Shown piece by piece: positions 54,083 through 62,727 of a stretch of DNA of 64,000 nt. The stretch comes from SKZT01 sp964478625 (GTDB lineage: Bacteria > Desulfobacterota > Desulfobacteria > Desulfobacterales > SKZT01), in NCBI GenBank assembly GCA_964478625.1, contig CAYZJH010000008.1:31146-95145 (forward strand). Direction: 5' to 3'. The position numbers were made by a program, and so were the translations under genes. Numbering within the stretch: position 1 is the first letter of the stretch; each line of letters opens with the position of its first letter. A model generated the notes under the pieces. That model searched no databases and was not told the origin of the DNA. It was given only the letters and a program-made list of their open reading frames with translations.

Positions 54083-55756
54083 CTATTTCTTTTTTTCCTT
54101 ATGACATGCTGTACAATCATTGGATGCTGGTTTTTCTATGCCCATCCTGTCATGACACCCCATACACTGATTGTGATAAGCAGCCATCAATCCCGGTTTG
54201 TAGGGAAAAACGTTCTCGGAGGTGATTCCGTGGCAACTTTCGCAACTTGGCGGCTTTTTGGATACGGGGCTATTGTGATGGCAACCCTGGCAAAGCGTTC
54301 CCGGATCCTGATGAAAATATTGAGCAATTTTATTCTCCTGGATGTTTTTCATCAGAGTATTCACAATTTTTCTGTGGGGAAGCTCTGTTGGTTCATATTT
54401 TTTTGACAGCTTTTGGATCATCACTTTTTCCGGAATATCCTGCTCATCATAAGTGGTGTTTGTCGGTTGTCTGGAATCGAGAAGTGCCTGGGCATAGAGA
54501 TCAACCTTATGTACTGATCCATCCTGAACAGTTTCTTCCGGAACAATTTCCGGATTGAGCACGGTTTCAGTCATTTCCGGCAGAGGTTTCATATGGCAGG
54601 TGACACAGGAGGATGGATCTTTTCTTTTATCTCCGGTAGGCATAAATGCATGGCAACCTGCACAATTTTTGTCTTCTTTTTTTGTTTCGTGGCAACCAAA
54701 GCAACTCATACTGGTGTCGATCTTGTGCATTGAGCTTTCCAGTTTTACGAAATTGCCTTCTTTGGAACCTTGAATGGTATGACATGTCACGCAGGAATCC
54801 ATGCCGGCATGATGGCAGACCCGACAGGTATCATTATAGGTTTCATGGGAAAGGTGGGAAAAGGGGACCTGGTCCATCAAACTTTTGTCAATTTCCTGTT
54901 TGAATTCAGGGTCAGTATAAGGATCGATTTGTTCACGTTTAACAAAGACAACATCAGGCTGTCCTCGCTCCATCCGGGGTATATCCGTGATGACCTCGAT
55001 TTTTTCCCGGGCTGCAAGATCATGACATCCCTGACAATCAACAGGCCCTGAAGCCAGTTCTTTAGCCTTTGTTTTGAGATGGCAGTCCACACAGGACATA
55101 TGCGAGGCATTTCTCATGGAAATCCTGTTTTCTTGGGTTTCTTCCAGGTGGCAATACCGGCAGGTTCCTTCACGCCCTTTAGCGTAGAAAAGCGTTTTTG
55201 ATTTCTCATCATATTCATGATGGCATTGTTCGCATTTATTTTCGTGAGCCTTTACATGGCGAAAATGAAGGGATTTATCCATTCCCATGGGCTGTCCTGA
55301 TGAGATGATGCCGGGTTTTTTGCGATGGCATTCCCCACAGGTTAAAGGTCCGGATTTTTCACCCTCAGATGCCACATCCGTATGACACTGAATACAGTTG
55401 TTGTGATAGATGCTCATCACTTCATTTCTGTCAGTATCCTGTAGGCGTTTGAATTTGATCGACAACCTTTCCTGACCACGGGAATCGGTTTCCTTAAGGT
55501 GACAGACGCTGCAATCTTGTCCCTTTGGGGATAGAGCTTCCGTGTGCCGATCATGGAGAAAACTGACCGCCGGCCTTTCCAAATCACCAAATACTTTCAT
55601 GGCATCAATGGTGATCACATCGGGTCTTTTTCCGTCCGGTTCCGTCCATGGACCTGTCACGCTTTCGGCTTTGATTCCGTAGATAATCACTAGAATTAAA
55701 AGCCCAAGGCATGAGGCCCATCTCATTATCGACTTTCCCTTGTCCAAAATCTTCAT
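54083..55756 (-). CDS. hmcA: 16-haem cytochrome c HmcA
   Basis: 557 residues with an N-terminal signal/anchor (about 11-28) and exactly sixteen CxxCH motifs, from CSVCH (82-86) to CTACH near the C-terminus. Sixteen haems and about 550 residues define HmcA, the high-molecular-weight cytochrome c. It receives electrons from periplasmic hydrogenase or cytochrome c3 and passes them through HmcB-F to the cytoplasm. It is preceded by the rrf2 gene (45 bp) and followed by hmcB (49 bp). Confidence 0.96.
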   Translation of the reverse strand: MKILDKGKSIMRWASCLGLLILVIIYGIKAESVTGPWTEPDGKRPDVITIDAMKVFGDLERPAVSFLHDRHTEALSPKGQDCSVCHLKETDSRGQERLSIKFKRLQDTDRNEVMSIYHNNCIQCHTDVASEGEKSGPLTCGECHRKKPGIISSGQPMGMDKSLHFRHVKAHENKCEQCHHEYDEKSKTLFYAKGREGTCRYCHLEETQENRISMRNASHMSCVDCHLKTKAKELASGPVDCQGCHDLAAREKIEVITDIPRMERGQPDVVFVKREQIDPYTDPEFKQEIDKSLMDQVPFSHLSHETYNDTCRVCHHAGMDSCVTCHTIQGSKEGNFVKLESSMHKIDTSMSCFGCHETKKEDKNCAGCHAFMPTGDKRKDPSSCVTCHMKPLPEMTETVLNPEIVPEETVQDGSVHKVDLYAQALLDSRQPTNTTYDEQDIPEKVMIQKLSKKYEPTELPHRKIVNTLMKNIQENKIAQYFHQDPGTLCQGCHHNSPVSKKPPSCESCHGITSENVFPYKPGLMAAYHNQCMGCHDRMGIEKPASNDCTACHKEKKK

Positions 55757-55801
55757 CCTTTACCTTCCAACGCAAAAGTGAGTGGTTTGTTTAAAAGCCC
55801 T

Positions 55802-56242
55802 TTACATACAACAGTGGACTCCTTCACTATTATTGACCTCAAGCAAATCAAGAATTGTGGTCTTATCAAAAACATCGCGAATAGCATCCTGAACTTTTTG
55901 CCACATCGGGAAAAAGGCACATTGACCTTGATAAGGACAATTGCTTTTTTCTGACACGCACGCCACACATTCGATAGGACCTAATGATTCATCCATAAAC
56001 CGAAAAATATCCGCAACGGATATTTCCGCCGGATCGCGAATCAATTTATATCCACCCGTATAACCCCGTTTTGATTCCACTAATCCGCTTCGTTTTAATC
56101 GGCTCAATATCACTTCCAAAAATCGAAGAGGAATATTTTGAGCTTCAGCTATCTCATAAATTTTTACGGGACCTTGTCCCTTATATTTGGCAAGTTCAAA
56201 TATTGCACGAAGTGCATATTGATTTTTTTGTGTGACCAGCAT
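55802..56242 (-). CDS. Rrf2-family transcriptional regulator, probably Fe-S type
   Basis: 146 residues. The N-terminal winged helix has the Rrf2 signature (RFLEVILSRLKRSGLVESKRGYTGGY). Cysteines at 92, 95, 102 and 108 are spaced like the [2Fe-2S] ligands of IscR (three Cys plus one). The C-terminus ends HCCM. Rrf2 was named from the Desulfovibrio hmc operon, where its gene is last; here it is first and precedes hmcA by 45 bp. Expected role: redox- or Fe-S-sensitive repressor of hmc. A CymR-like role in cysteine control of the divergent cysE-cysK is an alternative. Confidence 0.9.
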   Translation of the reverse strand: MLVTQKNQYALRAIFELAKYKGQGPVKIYEIAEAQNIPLRFLEVILSRLKRSGLVESKRGYTGGYKLIRDPAEISVADIFRFMDESLGPIECVACVSEKSNCPYQGQCAFFPMWQKVQDAIRDVFDKTTILDLLEVNNSEGVHCCM

Positions 56243-56280
56243 ATAAAATTCTTTCTCGACCCTTTTTGTCCGGATTTAAT

Positions 56281-56300
56281 CTCGACCAAATCGGTCGGGA
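56281..56300. promoter_or_regulatory. Rrf2/IscR-like operator upstream of rrf2-hmc
   Basis: CGACC-AAATC-GGTCG palindrome within CTCGACCAAATCGGTCGGGA, similar to the GACNAAAT..GTCGG core of IscR-class sites. It lies 39 bases upstream of the rrf2 ATG and just downstream of a minus-strand -10 box, ideal for autorepression. The reading is by eye. Confidence 0.55.
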
Positions 56301-56304
56301 AAGT

Positions 56305-56332
56305 ATCATATAGATTCTGTTTTGACAAACAA
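56305..56332 (-). promoter_or_regulatory. Candidate sigma-70 promoter of the rrf2-hmc array
   Basis: On the minus strand TTGTTT (56332-56327), 16 bases, TATGAT (56310-56305). Transcription would begin within the IscR/Rrf2-like palindrome at 56281-56300. Confidence 0.45.
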
Positions 56333-56572
56333 TTTTTTTATATTTTTTTATTTAATTATTACAGTTGGTTGTTTGCAGATACATCAGGCAATCAATAAAA
56401 GTTCACCAAAACAGTTTGTTATTTTTTTAAAATAAGGTATCCGAAAATTCCTGTTCCAATTTTGCCTGCCTTTTTTGTTGATCTTGTCAGGATTACCGGT
56501 GTGGTATATATTCAAAAGTCTAGTTCAAGTGTTGTTAGGCCTTAAAAACACAATTGGCGGAAAATAGATTAT

Positions 56573-56633
56573 AGGATTCTGGGAAAAACAAGCTGTTTTT
56601 TATTCGGGTGAATATTAGGCCTCAAAATTGTGG
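56573..56633 (+). promoter_or_regulatory. Upstream element of cysE shared with sat
   Basis: AGGATTCTGGGAAAA (56573-56587) is identical to 40444-40458 before sat. About 15 bases on, GAATATTAGGCCTCAAAATTG resembles CAATATTTAGGCGTAAATTG of the sat region. The TTAGGCCTxAAAA part also occurs once more at 56535-56548. The remaining spacer (56333-56572 and 56634-56717) holds no gene. Confidence 0.5.
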
Positions 56634-56717
56634 TATGGAAAATACTTCCGGCTTTTTGTGAGATCATCGTCATTATTGTGATTGGAAAGAAAATGGACTT
56701 ATTTTTTGGGGGAATTT

Positions 56718-57668
56718 ATGGAGGATAAACATAAATTAACGGATGCGTCATGCAAATTAGATGTTGAAGTGTTGGCCGGATACCGTGAAAGGCTTCCGCA
56801 CATAGTACAAAAAATCATTGAAAACTGCAATGACGATGAATGCTATAATCATGTGGATTATGAACCGATTCCGTCCAGAGATGCTGTTGTAAGGATAATC
56901 AATAAGTTTTTAGAAATCCTTTTTCCGGGATATTTCAATCTTGAAAAACTTGACCCCGTAAATTTGAAATATAACATGGGGCAATCCATAACGCAGCTGT
57001 TTACTATGCTCGCGGACCAAGTTATCAGCAGCATTCGCCACGATTGCTTTCGTTACGATTTATCCTGCCAGGAATGTAATGAAAAAGGCAATGAGATTTC
57101 TTTAAAGGTGCTAGAAGCTGTGCCTTCCATCCGAAAAATTCTAGCCACTGATGTACGGGCGGCTTTTGATGGTGACCCTGCTGCAAAGAGTTATGATGAA
57201 ATAATTTTCAGTTATCCTGGGATATACGCAATTACAGTTTACCGAATAGCACATGAACTTTATCATCTCGAGGTTCCGTTGCTTCCGAGAATCATGACGG
57301 AATATGCCCACAGCAAAACAGGAATTGATATACATCCTGGAGCACACATTGATGAAAGCTTTGTAATCGATCATGGGACTGGTGTAGTTATTGGAGAAAC
57401 AACAACTATTGGTAAAAATGTCCGCATTTATCAAGGGGTAACTCTTGGGGCTTTATCGCTTCCAAAAGACGCAGGCAAACAACTGAGAGGCAAAAAACGG
57501 CACCCGACAATTGAAGATGATGTGATTATTTATTCAGGAGCTACTATTCTGGGGGGGGATACTATCATCGGGGCAAGATCGGTTATAGGAGGAAATGTCT
57601 GGATTACCGAATCTGTCCCACCGGATACCCGAGTCTTTATGGAAAAACCCCGGTTGATTTACCGATAA
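56718..57668 (+). CDS. cysE: Serine O-acetyltransferase
   Basis: 316 residues from the ATG at 56718, with GGGGGA five bases upstream. A longer TTG reading starts at 56682. The C-terminal left-handed beta-helix holds hexapeptide repeats (GIDIHPGAHIDESFVIDHGTG, VVIGETTTIGKNVRIYQGVTLG). It makes O-acetylserine from serine and acetyl-CoA for cysteine synthesis. It is longer than enteric CysE (about 273) and resembles the larger EpsC-type enzymes. cysK follows 56 bp later. Confidence 0.93.
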   Translation: MEDKHKLTDASCKLDVEVLAGYRERLPHIVQKIIENCNDDECYNHVDYEPIPSRDAVVRIINKFLEILFPGYFNLEKLDPVNLKYNMGQSITQLFTMLADQVISSIRHDCFRYDLSCQECNEKGNEISLKVLEAVPSIRKILATDVRAAFDGDPAAKSYDEIIFSYPGIYAITVYRIAHELYHLEVPLLPRIMTEYAHSKTGIDIHPGAHIDESFVIDHGTGVVIGETTTIGKNVRIYQGVTLGALSLPKDAGKQLRGKKRHPTIEDDVIIYSGATILGGDTIIGARSVIGGNVWITESVPPDTRVFMEKPRLIYR

Positions 57669-57724
57669 TCCAAAAGGGATCTTGAATCGACTTGATGATT
57701 TGCCGAAAAATATAGGAGACCAAT

Positions 57725-58645
57725 GTGAAAATTTTTTCCGATATTCAGTCTACAATAGGTTTGACCCCTCTGGTTCGGCTGAACCGGATCACCAAAGGTA
57801 TGAAGGCACAAATTCTTGCTAAGCTTGAATTTTTCAACCCGTTGGGAAGCGTTAAGGATCGTATTGCCGCTTCTATGATACAGGTTGCCGAAACGGAGGG
57901 TTTAATCGGTGACCATACGCTCATTGTGGAACCCACCAGCGGCAACACCGGAATTGCCCTAGCGTTTATTTGTGCTGCAAAAGGATACCGCCTCTGTCTG
58001 ACAATGCCCGACACCATGAGCAAAGAAAGACAAAAATTATTAAAGCATTTGGGCGCGGAACTGATTTTGACTCCCGGAAATCAGGGAATGAAAGGAGCCA
58101 TAGAAAGAGCCTATGACATCTTGAATTCGCGTAATGATGCGTTTATGCCCAATCAATTTAACAATCCCGCCAATCCAAAAATTCACCGGGAAACAACAGC
58201 GGAAGAAATCTGGAATGACACCGGCGGAAATGTTGATCTGATCGTATCAGGGGTGGGCACTGGTGGTACTATTACGGGTGTTGCTCAGGTGATCAAATCG
58301 CGAAGACCTTCTTTCAAAGCCATTGCCGTTGAACCTGCGGATTCTCCTGTTTTATCCGGCGGACAACCCGGACCACATAAAATTCAGGGTATAGGAGCGG
58401 GATTTATCCCGGAGGTGCTGGATCAATCGATTGTTGATGGGGTAGTTCAGGTGACCAACGATGATGCTTTCGAAACCGCCAGGGCACTGGCACGCTTAGA
58501 GGGGATTCTATGTGGCATTTCTTCAGGTGCTGCTGCATGGGCTGCTTTTCAAAAAGCCAAAAGTGATGAATTCGAAAACAAAACAATTGTGGTGATCCTT
58601 CCAAGCACCGGAGAACGGTATATCAGTACGGATTTGTTTTTATAG
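57725..58645 (+). CDS. cysK: Cysteine synthase A (O-acetylserine sulfhydrylase)
   Basis: 306 residues starting at GTG, six bases after AGGAG; the ATG two bases before is out of frame. It is a fold-type II PLP enzyme with Lys44 in NPLGSVKDR, the substrate loop EPTSGNTGIAL and the phosphate-binding GTGGTITG. It makes cysteine from O-acetylserine and sulfide, which this sulfide-producing organism has in excess. It forms an operon with cysE and may bind it as the cysteine synthase complex. Confidence 0.95.
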   Translation: MKIFSDIQSTIGLTPLVRLNRITKGMKAQILAKLEFFNPLGSVKDRIAASMIQVAETEGLIGDHTLIVEPTSGNTGIALAFICAAKGYRLCLTMPDTMSKERQKLLKHLGAELILTPGNQGMKGAIERAYDILNSRNDAFMPNQFNNPANPKIHRETTAEEIWNDTGGNVDLIVSGVGTGGTITGVAQVIKSRRPSFKAIAVEPADSPVLSGGQPGPHKIQGIGAGFIPEVLDQSIVDGVVQVTNDDAFETARALARLEGILCGISSGAAAWAAFQKAKSDEFENKTIVVILPSTGERYISTDLFL

Positions 58646-58669
58646 GCAGATCTGCAAAAAAAAAATCCT

Positions 58670-58691
58670 GGCCCCGGGATCGGGGTGGGCC
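58670..58691 (-). terminator. GC-rich hairpin after cysK
   Basis: Inner stem CCCCG/CGGGG (58672-58676 with 58681-58685) within outer GGCCC/GGGCC. An A-run (about 58656-58665) on the left gives a T-run on the minus strand, so it is terminator-like mainly for leftward transcription. It may also end cysK transcripts. The rest of 58646-58813 is without a gene. Confidence 0.4.
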
Positions 58692-58813
58692 TGATGGCAT
58701 GCTTACGGAATGGTTGATTGTAATTCTTTGATTCCTTGCTTTGAATGACGTTTTTTGATAAAAGCCCACTGAAAATCAGCCATAAAAGGTAAAAATTTCG
58801 AGCGGTATCAAAA

Positions 58814-59899
58814 ATGACCTTGCTGTCCAAAATCTCTTGTCTCCATGGAAAGAAACACTTGAACTTTCCCGCCTTTTTGGTTGCTTTTTTATTTTTTCAA
58901 ATGATCTTTTTCTCCTGTCATTCTGCTTTTGGTAAAAGCGTCGGGGATTCGGCTCTCATTGAAGTTACTGATTTTCGGGGAAAAAAAATCTCGCTGGAAT
59001 CACCTGCAAAAAAAATTGTCTGCCTTATTGAAAGTGCTTTAAGCGGTCTTTATATGCTGGATGCCCAAAAATATATCATTGGAATTTCAAGCAATGTCTA
59101 TCAGGATAGTGTTTTTCCATACTATGCGGTCATGGATAATCGTATCCGTAACCGGGAATTGCCTGCACCGGGCAACTGGGATTTTGTCAATATGGAAATG
59201 CTGGTAGCGCTTAAACCTGATTTGGTCATCATATGGTCTCATCAGGAAGAATCCATAACCGCCATGGAGGAAAAGGGCATTAAGGTCTATGGAGTATTTA
59301 TAGAAAGTTTTGAGGATATCTACCAGGAAATCATTGACTTGGGGAAACTCACAGGAACGGATCAAAGGGCGGAAGAACTTGTAGCATTCGTCAAAGAAGA
59401 AATTAAAATCATTCAAAAAAGAATCTCCAAAACCATACCGGAAAAGCGAAAGCGGGTCTATTTCATGTGGGCTCAGGGAGAGCTTCAGACTTCCGGAAAA
59501 AACAGCACTGTCAACGAACTCATCCAATTGGCAGGTGGAAAAAATGTTGTAGGACACATCCCTCAGGAGCACCTGGTGGTCAACATGGAAAATATCCTCA
59601 CCTGGAATCCGGAAGTTATTGTAATGTGGTCCAATACCCAAAAAGATCCTGAGGATATATTGGCCAATTCCATGTGGCGTTCGGTATCGGCAGTGAAAAA
59701 CCGACATGTTTATGAATTTCCGGATATTTTTTCATGTGATTTGTGGACCCTCAAATATCTGTATCCGGTTGTGTTGGTAGCCCGATGGTGCTACCCGGAT
59801 CAATTCGAAGACACAGATGTTGGGGAAAAGAAAAAAATATTGTTTCAAACCCTGTATGGGGAAAAACTGAACCTCTCGGATGTTGAACATCATCAATAG
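58814..59899 (+). CDS. ABC-importer substrate-binding protein (iron/cobalamin type)
   Basis: 361 residues. An N-terminal hydrophobic signal at about 20-42 ends near FFSCHSAFG, possibly a lipoprotein site. The mature part is a TroA/BtuF-like binding protein: VTDFRGKKISLESPAKKIVCL opening, LVALKPDLVIIW, and LAGGKNVVG. Such proteins deliver Fe(III)-siderophores, haem or cobalamin. The ligand cannot be read here. It heads an operon with permease and ATPase genes (17-bp spacing, then overlap). Confidence 0.88.
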   Translation: MTLLSKISCLHGKKHLNFPAFLVAFLFFQMIFFSCHSAFGKSVGDSALIEVTDFRGKKISLESPAKKIVCLIESALSGLYMLDAQKYIIGISSNVYQDSVFPYYAVMDNRIRNRELPAPGNWDFVNMEMLVALKPDLVIIWSHQEESITAMEEKGIKVYGVFIESFEDIYQEIIDLGKLTGTDQRAEELVAFVKEEIKIIQKRISKTIPEKRKRVYFMWAQGELQTSGKNSTVNELIQLAGGKNVVGHIPQEHLVVNMENILTWNPEVIVMWSNTQKDPEDILANSMWRSVSAVKNRHVYEFPDIFSCDLWTLKYLYPVVLVARWCYPDQFEDTDVGEKKKILFQTLYGEKLNLSDVEHHQ

Positions 59900-59916
59900 A
59901 AACACGAGCCATTATC

Positions 59917-60927
59917 TTGCGTAGAAAAATAATCCTCTGGATACTTTATGTCGTTCCATTACCTGTATTGATCCTCTCCTTGCTTACCGGGCCTTCAGGG
60001 ACGGTGACATCAGGAGGAATATTTCTCTGGGCGATAGACCGGCTTATTGGGACTCAAGAAAATGTTATCGCAGATCGGGAACTGATCCAAACGATCCTGA
60101 TCGATGTACGACTCCCAAGGGTTTTGCTCACTTTTTTAGTGGGCGGTTCCTTAGCTGTTGCCGGAAACGCACTTCAAGCCCTGTTTCGCAACCCGCTGGT
60201 TTGTCCCTATATTCTTGGGCTTTCATCGGGAGCCGCTTTTGGCGCGGCCCTTGCCATGACCATTGTTTGGCTTCCCATTCAACCTGCAGCCTTTTCATTC
60301 GCAATGCTGGCGGTGGGAGTTGCCTATTTTTTGGCTCGTTCGCGAAAAAGCGTTTCCGTGGTATCCTTGATCCTTTCGGGAGTAATTGTTTCCGGTATCT
60401 TCACGGCGCTTTTGACCATCGTACAGTTTTTGACGGATCCATTTAAACTTCAAACAATTGTCCATTGGACCATGGGTAATCTTCACAATGCCGGTTGGGA
60501 AAAACTGAGATCTGCCTCTCCTTTTTGTATTGCCGGCCTTATATGGCTCTTTCTTTTGCGATGGCGAATGAACGTTTTGGCACTGGGTGATGATGAAACC
60601 CGCGCTGTGGGGTTGAATCCGGAGCGGGAAAAATTTTTGGTTCTGATTCCGGCCACATTGGTAGCCTCTGCATCCATTGCCGTTGCCGGAGTGATCGGCC
60701 TCGTCGGGCTGGTGATTCCTCATATGGTAAGGATGATGATCGGTCCGGACAACACCTATTCGTTACCGGCTTCATTCACCTTTGGTGGCTCATTTTTACT
60801 TGTGGTCGACAGTTTGTCACGATCTGTCGCCCCCTTTGAAATTCCCATAGGGGTATTTACAACCCTTCTGGGGGGCCCGTTTTTTATTTTTTTGCTTCGC
60901 CGGACCAAAATAGGATGGGAAATTTGA
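59917..60927 (+). CDS. ABC-importer permease (FecCD/BtuC family)
   Basis: 336 residues beginning at TTG, since no ATG is available before the first helix. About nine to ten transmembrane helices carry family motifs: GGSLAVAGNALQALFRNPL, LGLSSGAAFGAAL, and the coupling-helix region GLVGLVIPHMVRM. It forms the membrane pore of the type II importer, with binding protein upstream. It overlaps the ATPase gene by 13 bp. Confidence 0.93.
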   Translation: MRRKIILWILYVVPLPVLILSLLTGPSGTVTSGGIFLWAIDRLIGTQENVIADRELIQTILIDVRLPRVLLTFLVGGSLAVAGNALQALFRNPLVCPYILGLSSGAAFGAALAMTIVWLPIQPAAFSFAMLAVGVAYFLARSRKSVSVVSLILSGVIVSGIFTALLTIVQFLTDPFKLQTIVHWTMGNLHNAGWEKLRSASPFCIAGLIWLFLLRWRMNVLALGDDETRAVGLNPEREKFLVLIPATLVASASIAVAGVIGLVGLVIPHMVRMMIGPDNTYSLPASFTFGGSFLLVVDSLSRSVAPFEIPIGVFTTLLGGPFFIFLLRRTKIGWEI

Positions 60928-61691
60928 AAACGGCGATCACAATTGAAAATTTATATTTTTCATATGCAGACTCTCAGATCTTAGAAAATATTAATCTTAA
61001 GATTCCAGCACGGAAATTTTCAGTGATTTTAGGAAAAAACGGCTGCGGCAAATCTACCCTTTTTAAAGTCCTCACTGGTATCCAGAAATTTAAACGAGGA
61101 AAAATAACCGTATTGGGAGAAAACATCACCAAGCTATCCGCCCGAGGTCGGGCAAAAAAAATTGGCTACCTGCCCCAGCAGCATCGCCCTGTTTTTCCTT
61201 TTACAGTTACGGATGTGGTTTTAACCGGAAGAGCAAGTCATGTGGCTCTGATACCGAAAAAGGAGGACAAGATCAGGGCCGAAGCCGCTATCGACCGGGT
61301 CGGCATTGGACATTTGAAAGATCGCCCGTTTACTGAACTTTCAGGTGGCGAACAACAAATGGCCATGATTGCGCGGGTTTTGGCACAGGAACCTCAAGTG
61401 GTCCTTCTTGATGAGCCTACTTCCCATCTGGATCTTTTCAATCAGGCAAAGATTCTTTCTATTGCCAAAAATTTAGTAGAATCAGGCCTTACGGTGTTGG
61501 CAATTCTTCATGACCCCAATGGCGCTTTTATTTATGGCGATGAATTTATCTTTCTTAAAGAGGGAAAGGTTCACCCCCTGTCCGGTTACGAGAAACCGTG
61601 GGATAAAGAGGTGTTGAACAGAGTTTACGATGCTTCGCTAAACACCATAGACTATGGCGAACGTGCACTTGTGATTCCTGCCGGAAGCTAA
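60915..61691 (+). CDS. ABC-importer ATP-binding protein (FecE/BtuD family)
   Basis: 258 residues with Walker A GKNGCGKST, Q-loop PQQ, signature LSGGEQQ, Walker B VVLLDEP and the H-loop LHD. It drives the importer formed with the two preceding genes. The 13-bp overlap with the permease indicates coupled translation. The metal or vitamin substrate is unknown; iron chelate is plausible because Feo and Fur genes occur in the window. Confidence 0.94.
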   Translation: MGNLKTAITIENLYFSYADSQILENINLKIPARKFSVILGKNGCGKSTLFKVLTGIQKFKRGKITVLGENITKLSARGRAKKIGYLPQQHRPVFPFTVTDVVLTGRASHVALIPKKEDKIRAEAAIDRVGIGHLKDRPFTELSGGEQQMAMIARVLAQEPQVVLLDEPTSHLDLFNQAKILSIAKNLVESGLTVLAILHDPNGAFIYGDEFIFLKEGKVHPLSGYEKPWDKEVLNRVYDASLNTIDYGERALVIPAGS

Positions 61692-61726
61692 TTTTTCAAA
61701 AATAATAGAATTGCGTTTATGGCCGG

Positions 61727-62350
61727 TTAGTTGTCATTCCAAGTCTTATTGAGAAACTGGTCCCGGCCGGATCCAAAACGATAGTACTTGTAACGGATCG
61801 GATTTTTTAAATAATAATCCTGGTGATAGTCCTCAGCAGGATAAAATTCTTCGGCCGGTAAAATTTCGGTCACAATGGATTTTTCAAACCTCCCGGATTT
61901 ATCCAGTTTCTCCTTCGATTCCATGGCAAGCTTTTTCTGATTCTCATCATGATAAAATATCGCTGTTCTATATTGCATTCCGATATCGGCAAACTGACCA
62001 TTAGCCTGTGTCGGATCAATATTTTTCCAGAATACCTCTAACAATTTGTCATATGTGACTTTCTCAGGATCGTAAACGATCTCAATGGCCTCGAAATGTC
62101 CGGTTTTCCCTGATGAAACCCGTTCATAAGTCGGCATTTTTTCATTACCGCCCGTATATCCACTGGTTGTTGAAATCACACCATCTAATTTATCAAAAGG
62201 GGGTTCCATGCACCAAAAACAACCTCCTGCAAAAGTTGCTTTTTCCAATCTGTCTGAAAAACCCGGATTCATTTTTCCCTGTTCAGCGTAGGCTAAAGTT
62301 AAAAGCAAAATTATGGATATCGAAATGGATAAAATGGTCAGGTTCATCAT
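61727..62350 (-). CDS. msrA: Periplasmic peptide-methionine (S)-S-oxide reductase
   Basis: 207 residues. A signal peptide (about 1-22) is followed by the MsrA domain with GCFWCMEPPF (nucleophile Cys44) and GGNEKMPTYERVSSG. MsrA repairs oxidised methionine in proteins, and export to the periplasm suits protection of the many cytochromes there. The gene is convergent with the ABC operon (35 bp between stops). The recycling thiols in the C-terminal part, seen in some MsrA, are absent. Confidence 0.93.
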   Translation of the reverse strand: MMNLTILSISISIILLLTLAYAEQGKMNPGFSDRLEKATFAGGCFWCMEPPFDKLDGVISTTSGYTGGNEKMPTYERVSSGKTGHFEAIEIVYDPEKVTYDKLLEVFWKNIDPTQANGQFADIGMQYRTAIFYHDENQKKLAMESKEKLDKSGRFEKSIVTEILPAEEFYPAEDYHQDYYLKNPIRYKYYRFGSGRDQFLNKTWNDN

Positions 62351-62727
62351 GAGTCTGTTCCTTTCAATTAAATTGGGGAGCTATATTGATAGCTTTTCAG
62401 AAAGGCGGCCATTTCAATCAACGGTACCACCTGTTTATGGCAGTAAAAATTTAAAATAACCATCATTTTTGAGTAATCGAGATATGTGGTGGAATTTTTC
62501 CGTTCAGAAGATGAATTGAATTCACCAAATAAATTTCATACGGGTTTGACAAATGACCCAGAATACAATAATGTCAGCAACCCTTGTGGAAAAATAATCG
62601 TTCCGGGATTTATGGCCGTTCCGGTTTATTGTCTTTTGCCGCTTTTTTTGAAATTTTTATTTGGCGGTATTCGGAATGACGTTCTATAAAAATGAAAATT
62701 GTAACCCGTTTTCATGGAGATTAAATC
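62351..62727. other. Intergenic region between msrA and the lytic transglycosylase
   Basis: 377 bases without a convincing gene. It carries a possible plus-strand promoter for the transglycosylase: TTGACA (62546-62551), 15 bases, AATAAT (62567-62572). A 67-codon frame at 62486-62689 has no ribosome-binding site and unconvincing composition. Confidence 0.5.

Noticed and set aside
58646..58813. Cobalamin riboswitch upstream of the ABC importer
   Set aside because: No B12-box or conserved core could be matched; only a GC-rich hairpin is visible.
58549..58830. 93-codon frame on the minus strand over the end of cysK
   Set aside because: Antisense shadow of cysK and the adjacent hairpin; no start signal.
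62486..62689. 67-codon open frame upstream of the lytic transglycosylase
   Set aside because: Overlaps the likely promoter, lacks a ribosome-binding site and looks unlike a protein.
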